Source of the DNA: Anaerolineaceae bacterium | GTDB taxonomy: Bacteria > Chloroflexota > Anaerolineae > Aggregatilineales > Phototrophicaceae | Assembly (NCBI GenBank): GCA_002702065.1 | Contig: NZXX01000012.1 | Coordinates: 248,001-312,000 of the forward strand | Reading direction: 5' to 3' | Length of the DNA stretch: 64,000 nucleotides | Shown here: one piece after another, positions 25,560 through 33,367 of the stretch | How the letters are laid out: every line of letters begins with the position of its first letter | Numbering within the stretch: the stretch's first letter is position 1 | The notes under the pieces: model-generated | Seen by the model: the letters and a program-made list of their open reading frames with translations, nothing else | Told to the model about the DNA's origin: nothing | The model's database searches: none | Position numbers and translations under genes: made by a program

Positions 25560-26477
25560 TCAGTCATCCTCGCCGCGCAGCGCTTCCCGGCGGCGGGCCA
25601 GGGTGCTGTCGCTCATGCCCATGTACCATTCATCGCCCATCGCATCGCTGGCGCGGGTGACGGTCAGGCCACCCAGGTCGCGGGCGATGATCTCCAGCAT
25701 TTTGGGTTCGACCCACGTCACCGCATCCACCTGGACAGCACGCGCCCCGGCTTCCAGAAAATCGCGTGCGTCGGCTGGCGAGTGGATTCCCCCGGCGCCT
25801 ACAATCGGGATGTCGATGCGCCCGGCCAGATGCCCCACGATGCGCAGCGCCATCGGCTTGACCAAAGGGCCGTAGATGCGCCCCGGCACCAGTTTGCCCG
25901 AATACGGGTCGCGGGCGGTGCCTCGTGGCGGCGCGGAAATCACCAGTCCACCGGCCCCGGCATTGGCAACCGGTTCGGCCAGTTCGTAGGCGCTTTGCAT
26001 TGGCAGGCGCACCAGCAATGGTTTTTCGGTGTAGCGGATGGCCGCCTCAACAAAGTCCTCTGCGGCGTGGGGGCCGGTGTCGTCGTTAAGGCCCAGCTCG
26101 ATGCCGGCGACGACATCCTCCGCTTCGATGCGGCTGGCGCAGCGGGCCACCTGGTCCGGCGTGGTGGCGACGATGTGCATAATCACGGGCACGGGCAGCT
26201 TGCTCCAGGCCGTGCGGTAATGCGACAGCACTTTGCTGATGCCGGGGTTGGGCAGGCCGGTATGCACCAGCACGCCAGCATCCAGCGGAATAACGCGGGT
26301 GCCGTTGGCGGCATGCCACGGTTGATACGTCACCGGGTTAGTGACGAGTGCCCCCAGATGCTCGATGTCGATAATGCCCCGGTAGACATCGCCAAAGCCA
26401 AAAATGCCCGACGCAGGCATGACCGGCGTGTTGATGAACAGCGATTCCTTGCCGGAACGGGTAATTTCAATCGTCAT
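25560..26477 (-). CDS. PyrD-like FMN oxidoreductase lacking dihydroorotate-binding and catalytic residues
   Basis: 305 residues from the ATG at 26477, which has AAGGAAG ahead; a longer frame to 26561 overlaps the PIG-L gene. It is a TIM barrel of the class 1B dihydroorotate dehydrogenase type: opening N-T-P-V-M-P-A-S-G-I-F-G-F-G, G-L-P-N-P-G, and the FMN phosphate segment I-P-I-V-G-A-G-G-I. The canonical I-K-A-T-T is T-N-P-V-T and the catalytic N-I-S-C-P-N is G-L-N-D-D, so the substrate Lys and catalytic Cys are missing. It is probably another flavin reductase fed by the PyrK-like protein encoded upstream. Confidence 0.8.
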   Translation of the reverse strand: MTIEITRSGKESLFINTPVMPASGIFGFGDVYRGIIDIEHLGALVTNPVTYQPWHAANGTRVIPLDAGVLVHTGLPNPGISKVLSHYRTAWSKLPVPVIMHIVATTPDQVARCASRIEAEDVVAGIELGLNDDTGPHAAEDFVEAAIRYTEKPLLVRLPMQSAYELAEPVANAGAGGLVISAPPRGTARDPYSGKLVPGRIYGPLVKPMALRIVGHLAGRIDIPIVGAGGIHSPADARDFLEAGARAVQVDAVTWVEPKMLEIIARDLGGLTVTRASDAMGDEWYMGMSDSTLARRREALRGEDD

Positions 26478-26496
26478 GGCGTACTTCCTTTGTGCC

Positions 26497-27246
26497 TCAT
26501 GGTCGCCACGCCCCGGCGGTGCGCAGCAAACGGGCAAAATCGTCATCCGGTGGTTCGCCATGTGTGTCTGGCAGTTGGCGCCGGACAGATTCTACGGTGC
26601 GCAGGGCTTCGGCAACGGTGCGCAACTGTTTGCGCCGCCGAAACAGCGCGTGCTGCGTGCGGTGACATTCCATTGCTGCGATCTTGCGTTCGGCCCAGGG
26701 GCGGATGTCGAGGGCGAAATGCGCCGGTTCGCTCTGGTTCCACAGGCGATCCTCGATATTCGGGACAGAGGCCGCAACGGTATAGACCAGTGTGCGCGGC
26801 AGCATCCGCCGGGTGCCTTCCAGCACCGCCCGGTTGACCAGTTGATGCGCCGGATGTCCATATTCACCGTCGCCGCCATGCGTCAGCAGCAGGTTGGCGC
26901 TGCGCTGCCGGGCGATGTGGACAAACTGCCGGGCCAGTGTGCCGATGTCCGCATCAAACGGGTACAGGACATCATCCGGGCCGATCAGTGGATCGACATA
27001 ATTGAGCAGGGTCAGGCTGGCACCGAGGGTTTCGACAGCACAACGCAATTCGGCTTCGCGGACTTCACCCAGACGAGTATGATCGGGCACAACCGGTGGC
27101 TCGCCCAGCTCACCGCCTTCACCGCGCGTCGCGCATACCACATGCACTGCAATCCCTTGCTGCACCAGCAGTGCAATCAGGCCGCCTGCCAGCACCGTTT
27201 CGTCGTCTGGATGAGCGAAAAAAGCGACCACCGAACGCAGTGTCAT
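26497..27246 (-). CDS. PIG-L (LmbE-like) deacetylase
   Basis: 249 residues. The zinc site motif A-H-P-D-D-E (about 11-16) and the later G-G-D-G-E-Y-G-H-P-A-H (about 119-129) are intact. The family removes acetyl groups from N-acetylglucosamine-type sugars, including in mycothiol, bacillithiol and GPI synthesis. Its ATG overlaps the stop of the PyrK-like gene (ATGA), and the PyrD-like gene follows after 19 bases, so all three should be co-translated. The combination with a PyrK/PyrD-like pair is unexpected. Confidence 0.93.
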   Translation of the reverse strand: MTLRSVVAFFAHPDDETVLAGGLIALLVQQGIAVHVVCATRGEGGELGEPPVVPDHTRLGEVREAELRCAVETLGASLTLLNYVDPLIGPDDVLYPFDADIGTLARQFVHIARQRSANLLLTHGGDGEYGHPAHQLVNRAVLEGTRRMLPRTLVYTVAASVPNIEDRLWNQSEPAHFALDIRPWAERKIAAMECHRTQHALFRRRKQLRTVAEALRTVESVRRQLPDTHGEPPDDDFARLLRTAGAWRP

Positions 27247-27980
27247 GTCAGCTTTACCTGTGTCAGGTCAAGCGTGGGGCCGTCGGTACACAGCAGCGCC
27301 GTGCCGCTGTTGAGCCGCACCATACAGGCCTGGCACGCCCCGGCCCCGCAAGGCTGAATCGATTGGAAGACGCCGAACAGGTAATTCTTGCGGATGTCAG
27401 CGCGTTGGTCGGTGAATATCTGCCAGACCTCGCGGAAGCGGCGAATCTCATCGTCCGGGCGCACCACCGCAAAAACCTGATCGGCCAGGCCAATTGTCAT
27501 CACCCGGTTTTCCCATTCGAGATCGGCTTCGCCCTGTATAATTTCGACCTGGGGCGGCAGATTCGAGGTCGGGTAGCCGCGAGCTTCCCCCATCAGCGCC
27601 AGTGTTACGCCGGTCTGGTTCGCAATCAGCATGGGAATCATCGACATGAGCGGTGTGGCTGGCGTGTCATAGGCGATCAGCAGCACATGACGCAGGCTGC
27701 GCCGAAAGCGGAAAAACTGGCCGACCGGCCCCAGCACGTTGACAAAACTGCCCGGCTCGTAATGGATGTGGCCGGGGCGTTCCACCACCAGCGTATGCGA
27801 GGTGATGCGGACGGGCCACCAGTGTTCGCGCAGGTACGGCTGCCAGTTATCGCCCTGGCGCACCAGCAGCGATTGGCCGGGTTTGATGTCACCGAGTTGT
27901 TCTTCGATGCCGAGATCAATGTGCTGGTACCGGGCGTCGATGCGGCGCACCCGCTGGATTAAAGCTTTGGTCTGCTGCAT
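27243..27980 (-). CDS. PyrK-like ferredoxin-reductase subunit with [2Fe-2S] site
   Basis: 245 residues from the ATG at 27980; the frame is open upstream, but the ATG at 27980 fits the family. An FAD-binding beta barrel (about 1-95), with a R-P-G-H-type flavin segment, is followed by an NAD-domain-like region and a C-terminal C-x4-C-x2-C-x12-C cluster in the sequence P-C-G-A-G-A-C-Q-A-C, diagnostic of PyrK [2Fe-2S] proteins. It would pass electrons between NAD(P)H and a partner flavoenzyme, here the PyrD-like protein. First gene of the operon. Confidence 0.88.
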   Translation of the reverse strand: MQQTKALIQRVRRIDARYQHIDLGIEEQLGDIKPGQSLLVRQGDNWQPYLREHWWPVRITSHTLVVERPGHIHYEPGSFVNVLGPVGQFFRFRRSLRHVLLIAYDTPATPLMSMIPMLIANQTGVTLALMGEARGYPTSNLPPQVEIIQGEADLEWENRVMTIGLADQVFAVVRPDDEIRRFREVWQIFTDQRADIRKNYLFGVFQSIQPCGAGACQACMVRLNSGTALLCTDGPTLDLTQVKLT

Positions 27981-28056
27981 AGTTTTCGCTGATGAATTGA
28001 CTCCGTTTCTTTCTAGTTTAGCATTAACTGTACAGAGCGACAGCGGTAATGTTGTG

Positions 28057-28065
28057 TGATAAAAT
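28057..28065 (+). promoter_or_regulatory. Extended -10 promoter TGATAAAAT
   Basis: TGA-TAAAAT lies 21 bases ahead of the next ATG, divergent from the PyrK operon. Confidence 0.45.
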
Positions 28066-28086
28066 TCATGCGGCATGGGAGGAATG

Positions 28087-28494
28087 ATGTCTGAAGAACA
28101 GGCCATGTGGGCCATCCAAAACCTGTATGAAAACCCGCGTACGCGTGATGAGTTATCCGATTCGGACGCACAGATCCTGCTGCAATGGGCCGAGGAACAG
28201 ATCGAACGGCTGGCGTCGCTGGATATGGACGACGCCTCGTTTGATGCAGCCTATGACGCGCTCATTGACCTGATCCGGCGGATGAACCGGCTGGCCGGGC
28301 GGTTGCACATGCTGCCGCCGGAGGATGTCGAAATCGCGCTGAACCGGATTGCGGAAAACGCGGCGCAGGTTGGCCTGCCTATCCCGGCGGATAACCTCTC
28401 CTTATATGTGCGGCGGTCTGCCGCGCCAGACAACCATGACAATGTACGCCTGCTTATCACGCTGGTGATGAGTGGGCAGCAGCCATCTACGTAG
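28087..28494 (+). CDS. Hypothetical acidic helical protein
   Basis: 135 residues from the ATG at 28087, which follows GGGAGG (28077-28082); ATGs at 28075 and 28084 are possible. It is strongly acidic in its first half (E-E-Q, D-E-L-S-D-S-D) and predicted helical, with no membrane span or Cys. Ends 10 bases before the PLD gene, so the two are probably co-transcribed. Unrecognised. Confidence 0.68.
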   Translation: MSEEQAMWAIQNLYENPRTRDELSDSDAQILLQWAEEQIERLASLDMDDASFDAAYDALIDLIRRMNRLAGRLHMLPPEDVEIALNRIAENAAQVGLPIPADNLSLYVRRSAAPDNHDNVRLLITLVMSGQQPST

Positions 28495-28504
28495 AAAGGT
28501 CATC

Positions 28505-29704
28505 ATGTCAAAGAAAAACAGCCCACAGACCGGAAGCCGTTCCTTTCTGGGGACCATTCTGGCTCTGATTGTGGTCATTATCGCGGCGATTGTCTCGTTC
28601 TTTGGCGGTGGCCTGGATACCCCAACCCCCGACCCGGTTGTGACGACAGCGCCCGGCGGTACTGCCATTGTTGATCTGCCAGATAGCCTGGTGACGATCT
28701 CGATTCCGCAGGGATTTGGGGCGCAGTATGGTTTCTGGCAGGTTTACTTTTCCGCACCCACCGGCAGCAGCGATTCGACGCTTTACACCGGCGGCATTGA
28801 TGGCGCGCTGGTCGATGCGGTTAACGGCGCGCGGGGTACACTCGACATCGCGGCGTATGAATTCAACAACGAACTGCTGACTGAAGCGGTGCTGGCGGCC
28901 CATGATCGCGGTGTGCGCGTGCGTGTCGTGACCGATGATGATGCCGGTATCGAAGACGATGACACCACGCTCAATCAGTTTGTCACGGCTGGCATACCGG
29001 TGGTCGATGACAGCCGGTCGGCATTGATGCACAACAAATTCATGATTATTGACGGCAGCGTTGTCTGGACCGGGTCGTGGAATTACACCGTTAACGGGAC
29101 GTACCGCAACAATAACAATGCCCTGATGATCCGGTCACGGCGCGCGGTCGAAAGCTATCAGGCCGAGTTCAACGAGATGTTTGAACGGCGTGAATTCGGG
29201 CCGCGCTCAACCACTGGTAACGGTACCACCTATAATCAGGACGGCACCCCGATTCAGATCATCTTTGCCCCTGAAGACGATGTGCTGACCGCGATCATTA
29301 ACCAGCTTGAACAGGCAGAACACAGTATCCGGTTCATGGCCTTTTCGTTCACCGTGGCCCAGATTGGCGACCAGATTCAGAGCCGGGCAGAGGCAGGCGT
29401 GCAGGTGCAGGGCATCTTCGAAACAGTCGGCAGCGAAACCTCGTTCAGCCAGCTGACGCCGTTATTCTGCGCCGGGCTGCCGGTGCGCCAGGATGGCAAC
29501 CGCTATATCCTGCACCATAAGGTGTTCATTATTGATGATGACACTGTTCTAACGGGGTCTTTCAATTTCTCTGCTAATGCCACCCAATCCAACGACGAGA
29601 ACATGGTCATCATTCAGGATCGTGTGCTGGCGGCGCAGTACATTGCGGAATTTGAACGCCGTTGGGCCGAAGCTACCACGCCGGATGATCTGACGTGTAG
29701 TTAG
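28505..29704 (+). CDS. Phospholipase D-superfamily protein, membrane-anchored
   Basis: 399 residues from the ATG at 28505, which follows AGAAAGG. An N-terminal span (about 15-35) anchors an extracytoplasmic part. Two HKD motifs are complete: H-N-K-F-M-I-I-D-G (about 177-185) and H-H-K-V-F-I-I-D-D (about 337-345), each followed by a T-G-S-W/F-N-x-S/T strand. The family covers phospholipases, cardiolipin synthases and endonucleases. The anchor and presence of S-W-N-Y-T favour an envelope or extracellular phosphodiesterase (Nuc/PLD-like). Substrate unknown. Confidence 0.9.
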   Translation: MSKKNSPQTGSRSFLGTILALIVVIIAAIVSFFGGGLDTPTPDPVVTTAPGGTAIVDLPDSLVTISIPQGFGAQYGFWQVYFSAPTGSSDSTLYTGGIDGALVDAVNGARGTLDIAAYEFNNELLTEAVLAAHDRGVRVRVVTDDDAGIEDDDTTLNQFVTAGIPVVDDSRSALMHNKFMIIDGSVVWTGSWNYTVNGTYRNNNNALMIRSRRAVESYQAEFNEMFERREFGPRSTTGNGTTYNQDGTPIQIIFAPEDDVLTAIINQLEQAEHSIRFMAFSFTVAQIGDQIQSRAEAGVQVQGIFETVGSETSFSQLTPLFCAGLPVRQDGNRYILHHKVFIIDDDTVLTGSFNFSANATQSNDENMVIIQDRVLAAQYIAEFERRWAEATTPDDLTCS

Positions 29705-29710
29705 GTAGAT

Positions 29711-29807
29711 AGTTGTCAGTCGACAGTTATCAGTTGGCAGTCAAAAGCCATTGCGTCATTTGACGCTTCGAAAGGATACGTGTAGGGGCGCGCCCGTGTG
29801 TGCGCCC
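29711..29807. repeat. Cluster of short repeats and inverted repeats (REP-like)
   Basis: The 197-base gap between the PLD gene and the small winged-helix gene contains a degenerate direct repeat of a CAGTT-rich unit (29711-29742, about three copies, such as AGTTGTCAGT). A GCGTCA-TT-TGACGC inverted repeat (29753-29766) follows, then GGGCGC (29786-29791) and GCGCCC (29802-29807), a small hairpin. Similar elements are dispersed repeats in other genomes. Whether this one is multicopy cannot be seen here. Confidence 0.5.
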
Positions 29808-29901
29808 TGTACTAGCTGATAGGATGGGGTTCGCGACGCCTGCATCAACGGACGTACATTGAACGCCAGCACTTGAGAAATTTATTGGAAAGGTGAGTCG
29901 T

Positions 29902-30141
29902 ATGGATTCCTCAAAAGTCACCCATCGGATCAACGCGAAAGCACTTGAGTTGCTCGACCAGCACCCGGAAGGCATCCGCTGGTCAGAACTGCGCGCCATG
30001 ATCGAGGAATCAGACTCCGAATTTCATCCTAAAACGGTCAACGGGTGCGTCTGGAAGCTGGTCGAAAAATATCCTGACCAGGTTTACAAACCGTCGAAAG
30101 GGCTGTTTCGCATGCTGAAGTACAAAAGCAAAGATGAATAA
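29902..30141 (+). CDS. Small winged-helix-like protein
   Basis: 79 residues from the ATG at 29902, which follows AAGGTGA by 5 bases. The pattern resembles a winged helix: a helix with R-I-N-A-K-A-L-E-L-L, W-S-E-L-R-A-M-I (helix 2), V-N-G-C-V-W-K-L-V (recognition helix), and a short wing ending in F-R-M-L-K-Y-K-S-K. Similar N-terminal domains occur in Mrr-type proteins. It is free-standing and small, so it may act as a DNA-binding regulator. Family not proven. Confidence 0.6.
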   Translation: MDSSKVTHRINAKALELLDQHPEGIRWSELRAMIEESDSEFHPKTVNGCVWKLVEKYPDQVYKPSKGLFRMLKYKSKDE

Positions 30142-30179
30142 TGCGCGCCGCGTAAGATGATTTCGAGAACCAGGGGTGA

Positions 30180-30710
30180 TCAGGCATAGACGCGGCGCAG
30201 CCAGCGGTCAAACTTGCGCGCCAGAAAATGGCTGAGGATGACGTTGCCCACCAGAAAAATCGAGGCCCACACTGACCAGAAGATCACCCCGCCCAGGTCA
30301 ATCAGGCCGCGGGTGGCCAGCGTATACAGCACCACCACGCTGTAGGGCAGGGTCAGGGCCGCTGTGACGACCGCTGGCACATACTGCTTGAGCTTCAGCC
30401 CCAGCGCGATATGAACCCCCACATGCAGCGTGTGGCCGACGATGAACCCGGCAAACACCGCATACCAGCCCGCCTCAACCGTGATCAGCGTGATCAGGCT
30501 CAGCAGCACAAATTCCTCGGCAACGGCGACCATCAGGATGGGTGTCGTTACCGCGTCCAGCACAGGCAGAATCAACCGGCCTGTACGTGGGAAGCGCCCC
30601 GCGATCATCTCGCGATTTTTCAGCAGCCAGCGCTTGAACAGCAGCAGTTCCTCAATGTTGTGCAGCATCCACAGGATGGGCAGCAGCCACATCAGGCTCT
30701 CAGTGCTCAT
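30180..30710 (-). CDS. HXXEE-domain membrane protein
   Basis: 176 residues with about five membrane spans. The signature H-N-I-E-E lies at about residues 17-21, next to the first span, and a later H-T-L-H-V-G-V-H (about 112-119) may complete a metal site. The HXXEE family has no known function; conserved His and Glu suggest a membrane-bound metal centre. Its ATG overlaps the previous stop (ATGA). Last gene of the folC operon. Confidence 0.85.
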   Translation of the reverse strand: MSTESLMWLLPILWMLHNIEELLLFKRWLLKNREMIAGRFPRTGRLILPVLDAVTTPILMVAVAEEFVLLSLITLITVEAGWYAVFAGFIVGHTLHVGVHIALGLKLKQYVPAVVTAALTLPYSVVVLYTLATRGLIDLGGVIFWSVWASIFLVGNVILSHFLARKFDRWLRRVYA

Positions 30711-31072
30711 TCGCCCTCCTGCAACGACTGGTTGTGCAGGCCATAGGCGTGCATGGCGTCCATCCAGCGGGTAAGTAAATCCGCATCCATCAGGTGCAGA
30801 TCAAGCGGCTGGGCCAGTTCGTACACGGCGCTGCTGCTGCTTTGCCAGCCTGTCAGCCCGATGGCATGCCCGACTTTTTCCAGAAATTCGTCAAAGGCGG
30901 CCTGCGACGGTACACGTAGCGCGAACCGCATCAGCACACGGCGGTCCGGCGTGACGTAATTGGCGTGGATGACGGCCAGTTCGCAGTCCAGTTCGCGGGT
31001 GATGCCCACCAGCCGCACATAATTGACCGCCGGACGGATCGTCCAGTCGCAGGTGAAGTACAGATCGGACAT
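30707..31072 (-). CDS. Hypothetical protein
   Basis: 121 residues from the ATG at 31072, one base after the folC stop. Mixed alpha/beta, no membrane span, with a Trp-rich N-terminus (C-D-W-T-I-R). It ends overlapping the HXXEE start. Unrecognised; the tight spacing suggests it belongs to the operon. Confidence 0.68.
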   Translation of the reverse strand: MSDLYFTCDWTIRPAVNYVRLVGITRELDCELAVIHANYVTPDRRVLMRFALRVPSQAAFDEFLEKVGHAIGLTGWQSSSSAVYELAQPLDLHLMDADLLTRWMDAMHAYGLHNQSLQEGE

Positions 31073-31073
31073 A

Positions 31074-32435
31074 CTAAATGACCTCGTAGGAGCAGCCAAA
31101 CAGCAGCGTTACGTCGGCCATAATCGAATGGGTGCCGACAATCAGAATCGTGCCGCTGGTTCCGGCACGACTTTTCGCCAGTTCCAGCGCGTCTTCGAGC
31201 CGGGGTATGTGCGTGACATCCGCGTTATGCGCACGGGCGCTGGCGGTGGCTTCCTCGGCGGATGGAAAGCTCAGAATCGGGTTGCGGTCGGTTTCTGTCA
31301 GAATGAGCGCCGTGCTGACCGGGCCGAGCGCGGCGTAGACCTCGGCATATTCCTTGTCATCCGGCACGGCGACAATGCTGATGAATGGTTGTGTCCAGCT
31401 TTCGCGCAGGCTTTCCACGACCGACCGGGCCGATTCGCCGTTGATAGCCCCATCCAGGTAGATCGCTGGCGAATCCTGCATCTTTTGCAGACGTGCCGGC
31501 CATTGCACAGCGGCCAGCCCAGCGCGAATTCGTTCGATGTATTCGGCAGAGGCATGTGGGATGCCGCCCAGCCGGGCATGGACATCACCTGCGGCGATGC
31601 TGGCCAGCGTGGCATTGATCAACTGGTAGCGCCCGCGCAGGGGCAGGATGATCTCGCCGTAGCGGGACAGGCGCATCCGCAGGCCGTTTTCTGCCGGGCC
31701 GATATATTTGGCCATGTCCATTGGCGCGATCCAGTCGAACTGAGCGTCGCGCAGGTCGGCCTCGGTCGAAAGCACCTGCATCACCTGCGGCGCTTGCGGC
31801 ACGCTGTAGGCACGGCTGTATGGCGTGATGATGCCCGCTTTGTGCCAGGCGATGCGCTCCAGCGTGGGCCCCAGCCAGTACGCATGTTCCAGGGTAATCG
31901 GCGTGAACAGCGACAGTTTGTTGGGCACCAGCGCGATATCGTCAAAGCGGCCGCCGCGCCCGACTTCCAGCACGCCAACGGTCACCCGTTGTTCGTCGAA
32001 CCAGCGCAGCGCAATCGCCAGAAATATGCCGGTTGGGCTGAAGTACTGTGTCTCGCTGAGGGTGGCTTCGATGCGGTCAATTGATGGCGCCAGCTCCCCC
32101 ACAATACGCACAAAATCTGCTTCCGGGATCGCCCGTCCGTTGACGCGGATGCGCTCGCGCCAGCTAATCAGGTGCGGGCTGGTGATCATGCCGACCCGGT
32201 GCCCCAGATATTGCAGCAGTTTGGCGGTCATGGCGGTGGTGCTGCCTTTGCCCTTGCTGCCTGTGACAACCACATATTCCCGCCGTATGGCCAGCAGGTC
32301 GAGCACTTCGATGAGGCGGCGGGTCGGCGTGGGGTCACGGCCTACGTCATCCGGCGGGCGAGTCTGGCCGCGCAGTTTGCGCATGGATTGAAAGATGTAG
32401 GTTACGGCATCGGCTTCGTTGGCGAAGTTGGTCAT
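31074..32435 (-). CDS. folC: Folylpolyglutamate synthase / dihydrofolate synthase
   Basis: 453 residues, normal for the family. The Mur-ligase-type P-loop V-T-G-S-K-G-K-G-S-T (about 58-67) is followed by the folate-contacting S-P-H-L (about 86-89), G-V-L-E-V-G-R-G-G-R-F-D (about 150-161), and the lysine segment H-K-A-G-I (about 192-196). It adds glutamate to folates, and possibly to dihydropteroate. First gene of a leftward operon with two unrelated small genes. A GSKGKGS-type P-loop is also found in other Mur ligases, but the folC features fit best. Confidence 0.93.
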   Translation of the reverse strand: MTNFANEADAVTYIFQSMRKLRGQTRPPDDVGRDPTPTRRLIEVLDLLAIRREYVVVTGSKGKGSTTAMTAKLLQYLGHRVGMITSPHLISWRERIRVNGRAIPEADFVRIVGELAPSIDRIEATLSETQYFSPTGIFLAIALRWFDEQRVTVGVLEVGRGGRFDDIALVPNKLSLFTPITLEHAYWLGPTLERIAWHKAGIITPYSRAYSVPQAPQVMQVLSTEADLRDAQFDWIAPMDMAKYIGPAENGLRMRLSRYGEIILPLRGRYQLINATLASIAAGDVHARLGGIPHASAEYIERIRAGLAAVQWPARLQKMQDSPAIYLDGAINGESARSVVESLRESWTQPFISIVAVPDDKEYAEVYAALGPVSTALILTETDRNPILSFPSAEEATASARAHNADVTHIPRLEDALELAKSRAGTSGTILIVGTHSIMADVTLLFGCSYEVI

Positions 32436-32470
32436 GGAAGGTCTGTGCGTATGATCAACAAAGGTTATTT

Positions 32471-32476
32471 ATGATA
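32471..32476 (-). promoter_or_regulatory. Candidate -10 TATCAT for folC
   Basis: TATCAT (5 of 6) on the minus strand, 35 bases ahead of the folC ATG. Confidence 0.4.
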
Positions 32477-32573
32477 CCGCTGCGGGCACGGGTTGGATAG
32501 AGGAATCATTGTTGCCCAGCCGTATCCGCGTTATGCTGGCAGGGTGATCGGCGCGATGGAATGACAGGTCGTG

Positions 32574-33044
32574 ATGCGGCAGATTGTTGTGTGTGTGATT
32601 GGGATGTTGATGATTTTGGCGGGACCGGCGATGGCGCAGGAAAAATGGTGCCCGGATGCGCCGCTGCCACGTCTGGTGATTGGTGGGCAGGGAGAAGTGG
32701 CCCCCGGCATCGACCAGCTGCGGCTGCGTGCGTTGCCCGCCGTCGGCACGGGCGAGGTACGGCTGTTGTACGCCGGGAATGTGTTTGAGGTGTTGGCCGG
32801 GCCAAGCTGCAATGGCGGTCTGTCGTGGTGGCGGATCGAGCTGGACGGTGGCACCAGTGGGTGGGTCGCTGAGGGGACGTGGCTGGAATATTATCTGCGC
32901 CCGGTCAGCGATGCACCGCGTGGTGTGTGCGACCGCGCAGAAATCCCCTGGCTGCACCTTTTGGTTCAGGCAAGCTGCCAGTTATCCGGCGCTATGATGG
33001 TTTTTCCGTTTTCTGGCGATGGGTTGGCACCGCAAAATTCATGA
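32574..33044 (+). CDS. Secreted SH3b-like protein
   Basis: 156 residues from the ATG at 32574. A signal peptide (about 1-21, ending A-M-A) is followed by an SH3b-like domain (about 45-105) with R-L-R-A-L-P, F-E-V-L-A-G-P, W-W-R-I-E-L and G-W-V-A-E-G, the last resembling the SH3 segment of the WD40 protein in this window. Several Cys may pair. A TTGTTG/TATGCT pair (32509-32537) with a 17-base spacer is a weak promoter candidate. Its last 53 bases are antisense to the convergent gene. Confidence 0.8.
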   Translation: MRQIVVCVIGMLMILAGPAMAQEKWCPDAPLPRLVIGGQGEVAPGIDQLRLRALPAVGTGEVRLLYAGNVFEVLAGPSCNGGLSWWRIELDGGTSGWVAEGTWLEYYLRPVSDAPRGVCDRAEIPWLHLLVQASCQLSGAMMVFPFSGDGLAPQNS

Positions 33045-33276
33045 ACTTTGCCCAGCCTTCACCGGCCAGCAGGTGACGCTGGTTGGCATCCAGCACCAGC
33101 AGCAAATCGCGGTCGCCGGTATGCAGTTCGATTGTCAGCAGGTCGCTGCCGTCATCGCGCAGTTCTTCAAAGCACTGCCGTTCATAACCCAGCGGATAAT
33201 CCAGAAAACGGCCCAGACAACGTTCACAGATCGCCAACTGGTGATCACACACATTGCGGTTGATCTTGACATACAT
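32992..33276 (-). CDS. Small Cys-containing protein
   Basis: 94 residues. AGGAG (just upstream of the ATG) makes a good ribosome site. Near the N-terminus, C-D-H-Q-L-A-I-C-E-R-C (about 10-20) plus a fourth Cys at about 35 look like a small zinc-binding site. No membrane span. It overlaps the convergent SH3b gene by 53 bases. Unknown function. Confidence 0.65.
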   Translation of the reverse strand: MYVKINRNVCDHQLAICERCLGRFLDYPLGYERQCFEELRDDGSDLLTIELHTGDRDLLLVLDANQRHLLAGEGWAKFMNFAVPTHRQKTEKPS

Positions 33277-33297
33277 GGCTGCCTACTCCTGTTGCTT

Positions 33298-33314
33298 GTG
33301 TACTTTCAGTGTAC
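33298..33314 (-). promoter_or_regulatory. Direct repeat GTACAC upstream of the small Cys protein
   Basis: On the minus strand, two GTACAC copies 11 bases apart (about one helical turn) lie 22-38 bases ahead of the small Cys-protein ATG, and TACACT overlaps as a possible -10. A regulator could bind the repeats, but this is weak evidence. Confidence 0.3.
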
Positions 33315-33367
33315 GAAGCCAGCCACAGGGCAGGTAGTGCAATATGTCACGTTGTCAGAACAGCGGT

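Noticed and set aside
25545..26837. A 430-codon plus-strand frame over the PyrD-like and PIG-L genes
   Set aside because: It runs antisense to two genes with clear motifs.
28075..28086. ATG at 28075 as the start of the acidic helical protein
   Set aside because: The best ribosome site GGGAGG lies inside the extension, so it points to the ATG at 28087.
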